NCBI RefSeq assembly: GCF_003478505.1
Contig: NZ_QUFI01000014.1
Location: 28,722 to 92,721 of the forward strand
Source: Clostridium sp. AF27-2AA
Lineage (GTDB): Bacteria > Bacillota > Clostridia > Lachnospirales > Lachnospiraceae
Reading direction: 5' to 3'
DNA: 64,000 nt
In this document: positions 42,563-52,573 of the stretch, piece after piece
Numbering within the stretch: position 1 is the stretch's first letter
Layout of the letters: every line of letters starts with the position of its first letter
Made by a program: the position numbers and the translations under genes
The notes under the pieces: model-generated
Seen by the model: only the letters and a program-made list of their open reading frames with translations
Told to the model about the DNA's origin: nothing
Database searches by the model: none

Positions 42563-44029
42563 TCATCGACTACTCTGTCTATTTTCTTCTTCCTGCCGCA
42601 CTTCCTGCTCATGCAGCTGCTCTTTTTTCTGCTCATCCTCTTTCAGGATTTCCTGCACAATCTTCTGCGCCACAAGCCAATCCTGCATTTCCGATTTGGT
42701 CTTGCGGTACTCTGCATAAGAGCTTTTCTTTCGTTCCAGAAGCATTGCATACTCTGCGTTCAGCTCGCTGATGCGCGGGAGCTTCTTGTCAGAGCCGTTC
42801 TCTTTCTTATAGGCATCAAATGCCTTTTTCGCTGCGCTGCGTAAGGCCAGCGTATCCCGATGGGCTTCATAGAACTCCCGATTGTAACCGGATGCTTTAT
42901 ACGCGGCAAAAACATCTTTTGTCTTGGCATAATTGATTAGATGCTTCCGCAGCACCGACACTTCCGACATCCGTGCCTCATCTGCTTTTACAGATTCCAG
43001 CAGCGCATCACATTTTTCTGAAATTCCATCTGCCTTTTCCTTCAGCTCTGCATAACTCTTGATTCCATGCTCTTCCATGAACATCATAGCTTTTGCCATC
43101 TGCTTCAGATTAAAGACTTTCGCCCAACGCGCATATCCCGCGCCTCTGCCCTCCTGCATTTTGGTACGGACATCTATAAGGAACGACAGCTCCGCCTTCT
43201 GATGCACCTGTGACGACCGTGCGCTTGTGCGGTTTTTCTCTACATATTTGCTTTTATGAACCGCATTTCCAGCAATCACTTCGCAGAGTTCTTCAACCGA
43301 ATATCCTTTACCAAGAGAGCGGAAGCGGGCAAATCTGGCGTGGCCTTTTCCCCGCAGTGCAGGCTGTTTTCCATCTTTATACTCGTATCCTGCTTCCTGC
43401 AAAATTCCAATCAGTTCCCGGAAGTCTTTTGGTTTTCTTGCCAATGCTACATCAATGGCCTCGCAGATTTCATCTCGCTGCGATTTTTTCTCCGGGTATT
43501 CCGTTCTCTTCTGCCGCTCTCCATAGGGCTTCCGGATAATGACCGACAACTGGTGTTCCAGGCAGACGATATCACTGAGCCTTGCCAGTGCAAGACCGGA
43601 TAAGCGAAAATCTCGGAATTTTCTGGTGCAGTCTAATGTAGTCGAATTAAAAATAATGTGGTTATGAATGTGCGCGCGATCAACATGGGTTGCAACGATA
43701 AATGCGTGTTTTCCCTTGGTGAATCGCATGGCCGTCTCATACCCAACCTTGTTTGCCTCCTCCGGCGTAATTTCTCCGGGCTTAAAGGATTGCCGAATCT
43801 GATATGCAATCACATCATGCGCCTGGGTTCTACCCGTGATATGCTCATACTGCCGTTTGGAAAGCAGAAATTCTTCATCACAGATCTTTGCGTCACAGGC
43901 ATACGCACTAATGTATTTTCCATCTTCCGTCTTTGCTGCATTCTCAGAATAATCAGTACGGTCAGCCAAACACTGCGCTACCGTCTTTCCTTTATTGATA
44001 TGCAGAGCAATTAGTCTTGTAGCCGCCAT
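42563..44029 (-). CDS. MOBP-type relaxase
   Basis: A 488-residue protein. Motif III THVDRAHIHNHIIF gives the three metal-binding His residues at about H115, H122 and H124. The N-terminal segment from residue 20 to 60 has the Tyr residues expected for nicking (TDYSENAAKT, KYISAYACD). The C-terminal half is a Lys/Glu-rich coiled coil. It nicks oriT and leads the strand into the recipient. With MobC 0.8 kb upstream it completes the relaxosome. It is similar in kind to the Tn1549 relaxase. Confidence 0.92.
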   Translation of the reverse strand: MAATRLIALHINKGKTVAQCLADRTDYSENAAKTEDGKYISAYACDAKICDEEFLLSKRQYEHITGRTQAHDVIAYQIRQSFKPGEITPEEANKVGYETAMRFTKGKHAFIVATHVDRAHIHNHIIFNSTTLDCTRKFRDFRLSGLALARLSDIVCLEHQLSVIIRKPYGERQKRTEYPEKKSQRDEICEAIDVALARKPKDFRELIGILQEAGYEYKDGKQPALRGKGHARFARFRSLGKGYSVEELCEVIAGNAVHKSKYVEKNRTSARSSQVHQKAELSFLIDVRTKMQEGRGAGYARWAKVFNLKQMAKAMMFMEEHGIKSYAELKEKADGISEKCDALLESVKADEARMSEVSVLRKHLINYAKTKDVFAAYKASGYNREFYEAHRDTLALRSAAKKAFDAYKKENGSDKKLPRISELNAEYAMLLERKKSSYAEYRKTKSEMQDWLVAQKIVQEILKEDEQKKEQLHEQEVRQEEENRQSSR

Positions 44030-44090
44030 TTTTCATATTCCTCCATCTAAAAAGAGCTACCCGAAGGCAGCTCTTACCAATTCACTATTC

Positions 44091-44360
44091 TCATTTTAAC
44101 ATCCGTTCCCGATCATAAGCTCCCTGCAAATAAACTGCCTGCTTGATGCTTTCTTCCATATCGAAATAGACACACATGATGTTTTCGTACAGCTTCCACA
44201 CATTAGATTCGCTGCCACCCACCATTTCCATCAGTTGGTCTTCCATCTTTGAATGCTCAGACTGTTTTTCCTGATAAGCTGCCTCATCCACAAAATGATT
44301 CTCTCCATCTGTTTCCTCGTACCGTAAATCATAATAATCTTTCATAAACTGAATATCCAT
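44091..44360 (-). CDS. small acidic protein of the conjugation module
   Basis: An 89-residue protein rich in Asp, Glu and Tyr, mostly helical, with YENIMCVYFDMEESIKQAVY near the C-terminus. It lies 16 bases downstream of a small membrane protein gene. It is found in Tn1549-like modules, but I know no function. Confidence 0.65.
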   Translation of the reverse strand: MDIQFMKDYYDLRYEETDGENHFVDEAAYQEKQSEHSKMEDQLMEMVGGSESNVWKLYENIMCVYFDMEESIKQAVYLQGAYDRERMLK

Positions 44361-44376
44361 CTAATCCCTCCTGAAC

Positions 44377-44691
44377 TCAAATTGTCAAAACATCCTCTAC
44401 ACGCTCGCACAGCTGCTCCATCAGTTCCATGATACCGCCCGCACCAACCGCAGCTGCGAACAGTCCCATCTCAATCAGGGTCAGCAGGAACACATCCGTC
44501 CAGCTCGCCCGAACCACAGAATAGATGCCGCAGCCAAGAACGAACAGCATAACCGGCGAAAGCACCCACAGGGATAGCTGCATCAGCAGATTCCAGATAA
44601 AGCATAGAAATCGCAGCAGAAACGCAACCGGCAACAACAGGATTTTCAGCACCAGCTTCAACAAAAGACATACGATCTTCATGAATCTCAC
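44377..44691 (-). CDS. small membrane protein of the conjugation module
   Basis: A 104-residue protein with three or four hydrophobic segments (about residues 5-35, 40-60 and 66-90) and a short charged C-terminus. Similar small membrane proteins lie in the same position in Tn1549-type elements. It may anchor relaxosome or coupling components; that is a guess. Confidence 0.65.
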   Translation of the reverse strand: MRFMKIVCLLLKLVLKILLLPVAFLLRFLCFIWNLLMQLSLWVLSPVMLFVLGCGIYSVVRASWTDVFLLTLIEMGLFAAAVGAGGIMELMEQLCERVEDVLTI

Positions 44692-44777
44692 CCCTTCGTT
44701 TTTCTTTTCATCTTCATTTTATCGTACCCGCTTGCCAAACACCACGATGTCAACAGGTAGACCAAAAAATATGTAAC

Positions 44778-44801
44778 GGCACAGACCGTTTCATCTGTGC
44801 C
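44778..44801. promoter_or_regulatory. hairpin GGCACAGA/TCTGTGCC between mobC and the membrane gene
   Basis: Perfect 8-base arms around CCGTTTCA. On the minus strand it is followed after a few bases by a T-rich stretch. It may be a weak terminator after mobC or part of an origin of transfer. Confidence 0.45.
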
Positions 44802-44833
44802 ATGTGCTGTAGAAATCCCGCACGTTTGTGCCG

Positions 44834-45166
44834 TCATCGAATACCAGAAAGCCTCTTAAGGATCAGCTTCTGCATCTCCCAGAGTTCATCCAGCCGCCTC
44901 TGCAAATCCCGAATATCCTCCGCATAGATGCTTCCGGTTTCATTGGCTCGTTTTGCGTACTGATTCAGGTTATTGCTGCATCGGCGAAGAAGGGTAGACA
45001 CTTGCGCCACATCCGACAAATCAAGATTCACGCAGTATCCGTCCATCGCCATTTTTCTCATATAGGCACCGGTATTCCGAATCCCCAATTCCTTCTGCTT
45101 TTCACGAATCCTCGCCAGCTCTTCCGGGTTTACCCGGACATTGATCCAGTGTTCCCGAACGCTCAT
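44834..45166 (-). CDS. mobC: MobC-type relaxosome accessory protein
   Basis: A 110-residue protein: an N-terminal ribbon-helix-helix-like part (HWINVRVNPEELARIREKQK), GAYMRKMAMDGYCV, then SDVAQVSTLLRRCSNNLNQY typical of MobC, and a coiled-coil tail. It helps the relaxase open oriT DNA. Its start overlaps the end of the giant helicase gene by 4 bases. Confidence 0.9.
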   Translation of the reverse strand: MSVREHWINVRVNPEELARIREKQKELGIRNTGAYMRKMAMDGYCVNLDLSDVAQVSTLLRRCSNNLNQYAKRANETGSIYAEDIRDLQRRLDELWEMQKLILKRLSGIR

Positions 45167-48100
45167 AGTGCCACCTCCTCATCATCCCGATGTGTCACCG
45201 GCGGAATGCGACCTGCACGGTCACGCAGCTCTGCCAGGACAGACGGCTTTTCCATTGTTTTCTCACGGTCAGGATCATCCTTTCCACGGTCATCCATATT
45301 CAGCAGTACGTCCAGTTCTGCCAGTCTTGCGCTCTTCTCTGCCAGTTCTGCCTCCTGGGGAAACGGCTTTCCAAGCTCGGCCTGCGCCGCTTCCTGCTGG
45401 CTTCTAAGACTGTCCAACTGCTGTTCCGCCTTTTCCAGCCTTGCAGGAATCCCGGCAAGAGCATTGTCCAGACGCTGGATATTGCCCGCCGCACTGGTTC
45501 CGATGGGCACTCGGTGGGTCATCTCGCCTTTCAGCAGTACCTGATACTCTTTCTGGAAGCTGTCAAACGCAAGTTCCATCTTGAAACCACGATAACTGCC
45601 AAGCGGCACCGGCTCCAAACTCTGATTGGCTTTACAGACCGCAAGGATTGCTTCACCGGCCTCTGCCTTTTCGGTAAATCGTGTGCCATTCACCTCCATA
45701 CCGCAGAACCCTTCTTCCGGCAGCGGATGTGCCGCCACCGTCCGAATATCCGACTGAAAGCCCTTGATGAACCCTTGCGTTTTCTCAATCTCCGCAGGGA
45801 AATATTTCATCAGCTTATCTTCCAATCGGTACTGCTGGCTCTGATGGTCTGCCTTCAATACCTTCAGCCTTGCAACATCCACATCCAAGTCCATTTTTTC
45901 CTTGATCTGCGGGTCTCCTGCACAAAGTGCCTTGATCTCCGCATAGGAAAGTGCCTGTTCATCCACATCATCACAGGAACGCACCGGAGATTTGCTGGTC
46001 ATGATCTGACTGATAAACTTCTGCTTATTCTCCAGTGTCTGATAGAGGTAGGCATCAAAGGTTCCTTCCGTCACATACTGATAAACCTGCACTTCTTTGT
46101 TGCGGTTGCCCTGACGGATGATACGGCCATTTCTCTGGGTCATGTCCGCAGGCCGCCAGCCCACATCCAGATGATGCACGGCCACCAGCCTGTCCTGCAC
46201 GTTCGTGCCTGCACCCATCTTCTGTGTCGAACCTAACAACACCCGCACCTGCCCGGTACGGACTTTGGCAAACAAATCTTTCTTTTTTGCCTCGGTATCA
46301 GCATCATGGATAAATGCGATTTCTTCTTCCGGTACACCGGCCTGGATGAGTTTGGCGCGGATATCCTCATAGACATTGAAGGTTCCATCGTTTTTCGGCG
46401 TGCTGAGGTCGCAGAACAGCAGCTGGGTCAGCTTATCCGACTGTCCTTCCTCATAAATCCGAAGCACATTCCGTACACAGGCATTGAGCTTACTGTTGGG
46501 GTCATCCGGCAGGAGCGGATTCATCAGCCGCTGATCCAATCCCAGTTTTCTGCCGTCCGATGTGATTTTCAGCATGTTATCGACCGATGGGTCTACCACA
46601 CCGGAATGCACAGCCGCCGCCCGTTCCGAAAGCTCCGCTACCATCGCCTGCTGATGTTCCGAAGGCTGCACCACCACGGTTTCAAACTTTGCCTCCGGCA
46701 CCGGCAGATGCAGCTGATCGGAAGTCTTGATATCCGCCACTTCCTTGAACATGTTCATCAGCTCCGGCAGGTTGAAGAACTTTGCAAATCTCGTTCTTGC
46801 CCGGTATCCGGTTCCTTCCGGTGCCAGCTCAATGGCCGTGGTGGTCTCACCAAAAGTAGAAGCCCAGCTGTCGAAATGGGTCAGCCCTTTCTGCTGCAAT
46901 GTGCCATACTGGAGGTAGCGCATCATGGTGTAAAGCTCTGTCATGCTGTTGCTGACCGGGGTGCCGGTCGCAAAAATGATGCCGCGCCCGCCTGTCAACT
47001 CGTCCATATACTGGCACTTCATAAACATATCCGAAGATTTCTGCGCTTCCGATGTGGATAAGCCTGCGACATTGCGCATTTTTGTGTAGAGGAACAGGTT
47101 CTTGAACGCGTGTGCCTCGTCTACGAACAGCCGATCTACGCCCAGCTGCTCAAAGGTAATCACATCGTCCTTACGGTCGGTTGCCCGGAGTTTCTCCAAT
47201 CTCGCCTCCAATCCTTTCCGGGTCTTTTCCATCTGCTTGATGGAGAAACGTTCGCCATTCTGGGATTTCATCTCAGCAATGGCGTTTTCGATTTCATCAA
47301 TCTGGGCAGTCAAAATCCTCTCCTGCCGTTCTGCGGACACCGGGATTTTCTCAAACTGAGAATGCCCGATGATGACAGCATCGTAATCGCCAGTGGCAAT
47401 TCGTGCACAGAACTTCTTTCTGCGGGCAGTTTCAAAGTCCTTTTTGCTTGCCACCAGCAGTTTTGCGCTCGGATACAGGCGCAGAAACTCATTGGCCCAC
47501 TGAAGGGTCAAATGATTCGGAACAACGAACATGGATTTCTGGCACAGTCCCAGCCGTTTTGCCTCCATAGCAGAAGCTGCCATCTCGAAGGTCTTGCCGG
47601 CACCTACCTCGTGGGCCAGCAGCGTATTGCCTCCGTACAGCACATGGGCAATGGCATTCTGCTGATGTTCCCGCAGCCGGATTTCCGGATTCATGCCGCC
47701 AAAGCGGATATGAGAACCATCGTACTCACGGGGACGGGTACTGTTGAACAGCTCGTTATACTTTTCCACAAGTTCCGCACGTCGATAAGGGTCTTTCCAC
47801 ACCCAATTCTGGAACGCATCCTTAATGGCCTGCTGTTTCTGCTGGGCAAGGGTGGTCTCCTTTTTGTTCAGCACCCGCTTCTGCTTGCCGTCTGCATCCT
47901 CCACGGTATCGTAGATACGGATATCCCGCAGATTCAGCGTATCCTCCAGAATCCGGTAGGCATTGGCTCGGCTGGTGCCGTAGGTCATATAGGCATGGAC
48001 ATCATTCCGGCTCGGTGTACTCTTGCCGGTGATCTGCCATTCTGCCGTCATGGGAGAAAATTTCACTTCAATATTTCGGCGCAGGTAGAACGGCGGTTCA

Positions 48101-51100
48101 AAGGTTTCTTCCATGAACTGCTGGATATAATCCCGATTGACCCATGTGGCACCAAGGCGCACATCAATCTCCGACGCATCCAGGTCTTTCGGCTGTGCTT
48201 TCTTCAAATATTCCGTGTTCACCGCAAAGGCAGGGTCAGAAGCCGCAGCCAGTTCTGCCACGCGGAGCTTTTCACGGACATTGCCGGACAGATATTCGTC
48301 AGCAGTTACCCAGCCGGTTTCCTCGCCACCCTGCGTCATCGGGTCTTTGAAAATGACACCATGCAATTCCTGCTGGATTTTTTCATATTCCCCCGGTGTT
48401 CCTAAAAGCTCCGACATATAGGGCAAATCCACTCTGCCGCGCTCTCCGATGGAGATTGCCAGAGCTTCCGCCGGAGTATCTACGCTGGTAACAGCCCGTT
48501 CCGGTCGAATCGTCCGTTTGGTGAACATATCCGCCTTGGATTCCAGCCTTCCGTTTTCGTCCACATTTTCCAGAGAGCAAAGCAGATAATAAGACGAATC
48601 TTCCGAAAAAGCCTGCGCATTTGCACGGGAGTTGATAAGCCCGTATTGATCGGCGAATCGGTCATAGGCTACATTCAGTTCCCGCTGTTTCTGGGCAATC
48701 GCGTCCTCCGGGTAATCGTTCAGCTGGTAGTCAATCAGTTCCTGCACAATGGTGCGAAGCTCCACCATGCCCTTAATTCTGCCGGTGGCTGTCGCAGAAA
48801 GGTCAGCCTTTCGCATGATGCTGTTCTCACGGAAGTAGACATCCCCATCCACCACTGCATAGGAGAAATTCTTTACATTGGGGTCTGCCGGAATGGTTTC
48901 GCCCTGCAAGGACAGTTCTTCCTCCGGTGCCAGCTCCTGCGCTTCATAGTGCCCGCCGATGTGCTGCACAGCCTCATGCAGCTGGTCTCCCAGATCCGCA
49001 CCTGGAATCGGAATGACCGTACATTCTTCCTTGCCGTACTGGGTACTCTCCGTTGTAATCTCACCCAGCACCATTTCCGGGTGGTCAACAAAGTAACTGT
49101 TAAGGGTAATACCCTCCGATGTCAGCCCCAGATGCACCCAATCCGGTTCGATATCAATGGGATGGTCTCTCTTTTGCAGGAAAATGATATCCGACACTAC
49201 ATCTGTACCGGCATTGGCACGGAATGCGTTATTGGGAAGTCGGATGGCTCCCAGCAGTTCTGCCCGCTGCGCCAGATACTTTCGTGCATCTGGATTCTTG
49301 GAATCCATCGTATAGCGGCTGGTAACAAAGGCCACGATGCCACCGGGACGAACCTGATCCAATGCCTTGGCAAAGAAATAGTTGTGGATAGAAAAACCGA
49401 GCTTATCATAGGGTTTATCGCTGACACGGTAGTTGCCAAATGGCACATTGCCCACAGCCAGATCATAGAAATCGCGGCGGTCGGTGGTTTCAAAACCTGC
49501 CACCTTGATTTCTGCCTGCGGATACAGCTTCTGCGCAATACGCCCTGTGATGGAATCCAGTTCCACACCATACAGTCTGCTTTCCAGCATGGAATCCGGC
49601 AGCATACCGAAGAAGTTGCCGACACCCATCGACGGTTCCAGAATATTGCCTTTCTCAAATCCCATACCGTCCAACGCTTCATAGATTGCACGGATCACGG
49701 TAGGACTGGTGTAGTGTGCATTCAGAGTCGAAGCCCTGGCTGCGGCATATTCTTCTTCCGTAAGAGCTGCTTTCAGTTCCTTATATTCGCCTGTCCAGGC
49801 AGCTTTCTCTGCGTCAAAGGCATCTGCCAGCCCGCCCCAGCCGACATAATTGGCCAGTGTTTCCTGTTCTTCCGGTGTCGCATCCCTGTGCTGGTTTTCT
49901 AAGGTTTTCAGCGTGTAGATAGCATCCATGTTGGCACGGAATTTCTGTTTGGGACTGCCTTCGCCAAGATGAAAGCTGTTGATACGATAGTTTTCTGCAT
50001 GAGTGTTCTCCGGCTCTGTCTCTGGAATTACCGATTTTTGTTCCTCACTTTGCTTTTCTCTGCCGGGATTCAGATCAACCACCAGGTTATGCAGGTGAAC
50101 ATTTTCCTCATGCTCCAAAAGTCTTGCCAGATTCTCCTTGCTTTCCGAGCGGAAGATCGGATACACGGAATCCGGGTCCCGAAGCTCCACATCAAAAAGC
50201 CCGACTTTTTCAATCGTAAATGCCTTTCCGTCCAGATACAGCGTATCGCCGACACGATAATCTGGCTGCACTGGAGCTGCCGGTTCTGGCTGCACAGTTG
50301 CAGGCTCTTTTTCAGCCTCCATATTCCTGCCGCGAATCTCCTGCAACGCCTCTGACGCACTCACATAATCGGCAAATGTCTGCACTTTTCCGTCCGAATA
50401 TCCGTAATACTCTTCTTTGACATAATCCCAGATGGCAAACGCATCTTTAGAATCCGGGAAGTTCTCGCCGGTCATCGTGACTACAAATCGTTCATTCGGT
50501 GCATAGCCTGACTCTCTGGCAAGTTCTCTGGCATGTTCCTGCATTTCCAGCACAAGAGGATCTGTCTCTGCGTGAGCCGATTCCGGTGCTTCTTCAGATT
50601 CCACATCCGGGAATGGAATGTCCTGCTGCAAATTCTGCTTGCTCTGTTCAACATAGAGCCAGTCTTTTGCTTCTCGTTCCTGAACTTTTTCAATCAGTTG
50701 CTGGCGGTAAGTCTCTGCCTCCCATTCGCTGGTAAACTCTTCGCTGACACCATCCGGCTCTACATGAATGCCGTCCTGAATATCATCCCAAACCGCATAG
50801 CCATCGTCTGTCTCCATCACGGTAAATCGCTGGGGTGCTGCCAACTCGCTCCGGGCATAGACATCCGCAGCCGTATTCAGCATATTGTCCACATGCTCAT
50901 TTCCGGTATCATAGCGTTCCGGTGGCGTTGGCGGAAACACATGGGCGGCAGTCGGCATAGGAAGCGGTGCACCATATTCCTGCTCCAGCTTTCGATACTC
51001 TTCCATTTCCAGCGCGGTAAGATATTGACCATTTTCCACAAGCCGGTCTAACCGCTTATCCACCGCCGACCATGTGAGGCGCGCCTCCCGGTCATGGCCG

Positions 51101-52551
51101 TAATTGCGAAGCAGAATACCTTTTCCGTCATAATCCGCAAAACCGCGACTGCCATCCATAAAGGTATAGCTGTGACCACCGATACCGTATTCCGCTTTCA
51201 GAAATGCAGCTCGTTCTTTTGCGTCCCCTTGCTGCTGATACAGCGCATAAATCCGGATTTTTCCGCCTTCAAAATTGGAGCCTGTCCGTAGCATCCGGTC
51301 GATTTCATCCTCAGAAATGACAAAAGCGGAGGGCTTTTCGCTCTCCGCTTCTCTGGCTGCATTTTCTGCCGCCGCATCAATTTTCTGAATCTGCTCTGCT
51401 TCGGACTGAAACAGGCTCATAAAATTTAACTGTTGATAAGTTCCGTCAGAATAACTTTCTCTGCCTGCGCTTTCAACATGTTCATGTGCTGCACCCAGGC
51501 CATCTGGTTCGATTTCTTGTCCGGTGCCGGATTCGCTTTCAAAAGCTCCGCCATCATCTGCTCCATCCGTGCGGTCGCGGTCTCCTGAATCTCCCACAGA
51601 TGCGGGTACAGTTTCTCGGTCAGGATCAGGTGATTGTACAGCAGCGTGTTGTTCTCCTGCAGGAACGCTCTGCGCATTCTCCCGTACTTGCCCAGTGGCT
51701 TCTGTTCCTGCACCGACAACTGGATGTCCGGAATCAGGTAATCGCCGTTCTTCGTGTAATTCAGCTCCATCATAGTTTTGGCTCCTTTCTGCCTGCTTAT
51801 CTCTTTCATAGGTTCGGATCGTGCGTTCAATTTCCCGGAAGATCTGGCTGGACATTTCGCTGACCGCAGTTCCCAGCACATTGGCGGCAGCCTGCGTATT
51901 AAAATCAAAGATGTCCAGAAAATCCTCGTGTTCAAAATAGTCATCTGCATTGCCCACCGTCCGGGTAAAGACGGAATATGCGATGCTGACAGCGGCAGCT
52001 CTCTTAAAGGAAGCTCCGATGTTGAGTTCATCATATCCTTCCAGATAGGAATCTGCAACGATGTCACTAATCTGCCTGCGGTTTTCCTCCCAGTAATCCC
52101 TTGCAAGGCGTTCTGCCGCTTCCATGATATGATTCTCCAGAGACCCGGCACCGGCCGGAACATCAAACGCAGCATCCAGTGCCCGAATGATCGGCTGCTC
52201 ATGCTCCGCGTTCATTTTCCAGAGCTGTACCGGACGGGAATTTTTCCGTTCTCCGGTATCTGCCACATCAAATACATACCGCAGTTTCGGCTGCTCCCCA
52301 CGCATATCCAAAAGAGCAATGCCCTTGGAGCCACGCTTTACATAGCGGTTCATCCGGTCATTCCAGAGATCGTACTCTGCACAGGCCGTTGCTTCTGGTC
52401 TCTGCTTATAGATCATCAGCTGTTCCGCAAAGGGATACTTATAAAGCCGTGCGGATGTGGTCAGAAACGCTGTCCACTGTTCTTTGCTGCCAGTGATCTG
52501 TGCCGCAGCTTCCTGTGCCATCTGCATATAATAAGCCGTTTTCGTCATCAT
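45163..52551 (-). CDS. giant methylase-helicase polyvalent protein
   Basis: About 2460 residues from the ATG at 52551 (MMTKTAYYMQMAQEAAAQIT), which follows AGGAGG by 11 bases. Parts in order: a zincin-like/ArdC-type N-terminal region, a low-complexity Gly/Asp/Glu linker (about 240-370), several LPD-type modules, and an N6-methyltransferase-like domain near 960-1100 with VGNVPFGNY in place of NPPY. An SNF2 helicase follows, with HEVGAGKTF near 1648, VDEAHAFKN near 1810 and QRNGRIIRQGN near 2140, then a coiled coil. Such proteins are carried by Tn1549-type elements and are thought to protect or process the incoming strand. A full tnpV gene lies in another frame inside the linker. Confidence 0.88.
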   Translation of the reverse strand: MMTKTAYYMQMAQEAAAQITGSKEQWTAFLTTSARLYKYPFAEQLMIYKQRPEATACAEYDLWNDRMNRYVKRGSKGIALLDMRGEQPKLRYVFDVADTGERKNSRPVQLWKMNAEHEQPIIRALDAAFDVPAGAGSLENHIMEAAERLARDYWEENRRQISDIVADSYLEGYDELNIGASFKRAAAVSIAYSVFTRTVGNADDYFEHEDFLDIFDFNTQAAANVLGTAVSEMSSQIFREIERTIRTYERDKQAERSQNYDGAELHEERRLPDSGHPVVGAGTEATGQVRENAQSVPAGEQHAAVQSPDPDRETVPASVGDSGDRDRTDGADDGGAFESESGTGQEIEPDGLGAAHEHVESAGRESYSDGTYQQLNFMSLFQSEAEQIQKIDAAAENAAREAESEKPSAFVISEDEIDRMLRTGSNFEGGKIRIYALYQQQGDAKERAAFLKAEYGIGGHSYTFMDGSRGFADYDGKGILLRNYGHDREARLTWSAVDKRLDRLVENGQYLTALEMEEYRKLEQEYGAPLPMPTAAHVFPPTPPERYDTGNEHVDNMLNTAADVYARSELAAPQRFTVMETDDGYAVWDDIQDGIHVEPDGVSEEFTSEWEAETYRQQLIEKVQEREAKDWLYVEQSKQNLQQDIPFPDVESEEAPESAHAETDPLVLEMQEHARELARESGYAPNERFVVTMTGENFPDSKDAFAIWDYVKEEYYGYSDGKVQTFADYVSASEALQEIRGRNMEAEKEPATVQPEPAAPVQPDYRVGDTLYLDGKAFTIEKVGLFDVELRDPDSVYPIFRSESKENLARLLEHEENVHLHNLVVDLNPGREKQSEEQKSVIPETEPENTHAENYRINSFHLGEGSPKQKFRANMDAIYTLKTLENQHRDATPEEQETLANYVGWGGLADAFDAEKAAWTGEYKELKAALTEEEYAAARASTLNAHYTSPTVIRAIYEALDGMGFEKGNILEPSMGVGNFFGMLPDSMLESRLYGVELDSITGRIAQKLYPQAEIKVAGFETTDRRDFYDLAVGNVPFGNYRVSDKPYDKLGFSIHNYFFAKALDQVRPGGIVAFVTSRYTMDSKNPDARKYLAQRAELLGAIRLPNNAFRANAGTDVVSDIIFLQKRDHPIDIEPDWVHLGLTSEGITLNSYFVDHPEMVLGEITTESTQYGKEECTVIPIPGADLGDQLHEAVQHIGGHYEAQELAPEEELSLQGETIPADPNVKNFSYAVVDGDVYFRENSIMRKADLSATATGRIKGMVELRTIVQELIDYQLNDYPEDAIAQKQRELNVAYDRFADQYGLINSRANAQAFSEDSSYYLLCSLENVDENGRLESKADMFTKRTIRPERAVTSVDTPAEALAISIGERGRVDLPYMSELLGTPGEYEKIQQELHGVIFKDPMTQGGEETGWVTADEYLSGNVREKLRVAELAAASDPAFAVNTEYLKKAQPKDLDASEIDVRLGATWVNRDYIQQFMEETFEPPFYLRRNIEVKFSPMTAEWQITGKSTPSRNDVHAYMTYGTSRANAYRILEDTLNLRDIRIYDTVEDADGKQKRVLNKKETTLAQQKQQAIKDAFQNWVWKDPYRRAELVEKYNELFNSTRPREYDGSHIRFGGMNPEIRLREHQQNAIAHVLYGGNTLLAHEVGAGKTFEMAASAMEAKRLGLCQKSMFVVPNHLTLQWANEFLRLYPSAKLLVASKKDFETARRKKFCARIATGDYDAVIIGHSQFEKIPVSAERQERILTAQIDEIENAIAEMKSQNGERFSIKQMEKTRKGLEARLEKLRATDRKDDVITFEQLGVDRLFVDEAHAFKNLFLYTKMRNVAGLSTSEAQKSSDMFMKCQYMDELTGGRGIIFATGTPVSNSMTELYTMMRYLQYGTLQQKGLTHFDSWASTFGETTTAIELAPEGTGYRARTRFAKFFNLPELMNMFKEVADIKTSDQLHLPVPEAKFETVVVQPSEHQQAMVAELSERAAAVHSGVVDPSVDNMLKITSDGRKLGLDQRLMNPLLPDDPNSKLNACVRNVLRIYEEGQSDKLTQLLFCDLSTPKNDGTFNVYEDIRAKLIQAGVPEEEIAFIHDADTEAKKKDLFAKVRTGQVRVLLGSTQKMGAGTNVQDRLVAVHHLDVGWRPADMTQRNGRIIRQGNRNKEVQVYQYVTEGTFDAYLYQTLENKQKFISQIMTSKSPVRSCDDVDEQALSYAEIKALCAGDPQIKEKMDLDVDVARLKVLKADHQSQQYRLEDKLMKYFPAEIEKTQGFIKGFQSDIRTVAAHPLPEEGFCGMEVNGTRFTEKAEAGEAILAVCKANQSLEPVPLGSYRGFKMELAFDSFQKEYQVLLKGEMTHRVPIGTSAAGNIQRLDNALAGIPARLEKAEQQLDSLRSQQEAAQAELGKPFPQEAELAEKSARLAELDVLLNMDDRGKDDPDREKTMEKPSVLAELRDRAGRIPPVTHRDDEEVAL
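51426..51773 (-). CDS. tnpV: TnpV, nested in another frame of the helicase gene
   Basis: A 115-residue protein from ATG 51773 (MMELNYTKNGDYLIPDIQLS), with AAAGGAG 8 bases upstream. It matches the TnpV family: LGKYGRMRRAFLQENN, TEKLYPHLWEIQETATARME, NPAPDKKSNQMAWVQHMNML, AEKVILTELI. It is on the same strand as the giant gene but shifted by one frame and completely inside it. The giant protein is low-complexity there, which would tolerate dual coding. TnpV is known from Tn4451-type elements and has no firm function. Confidence 0.85.
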   Translation of the reverse strand: MMELNYTKNGDYLIPDIQLSVQEQKPLGKYGRMRRAFLQENNTLLYNHLILTEKLYPHLWEIQETATARMEQMMAELLKANPAPDKKSNQMAWVQHMNMLKAQAEKVILTELINS

Positions 52552-52573
52552 CTGTCTATTTTCCTCCTCTCTC

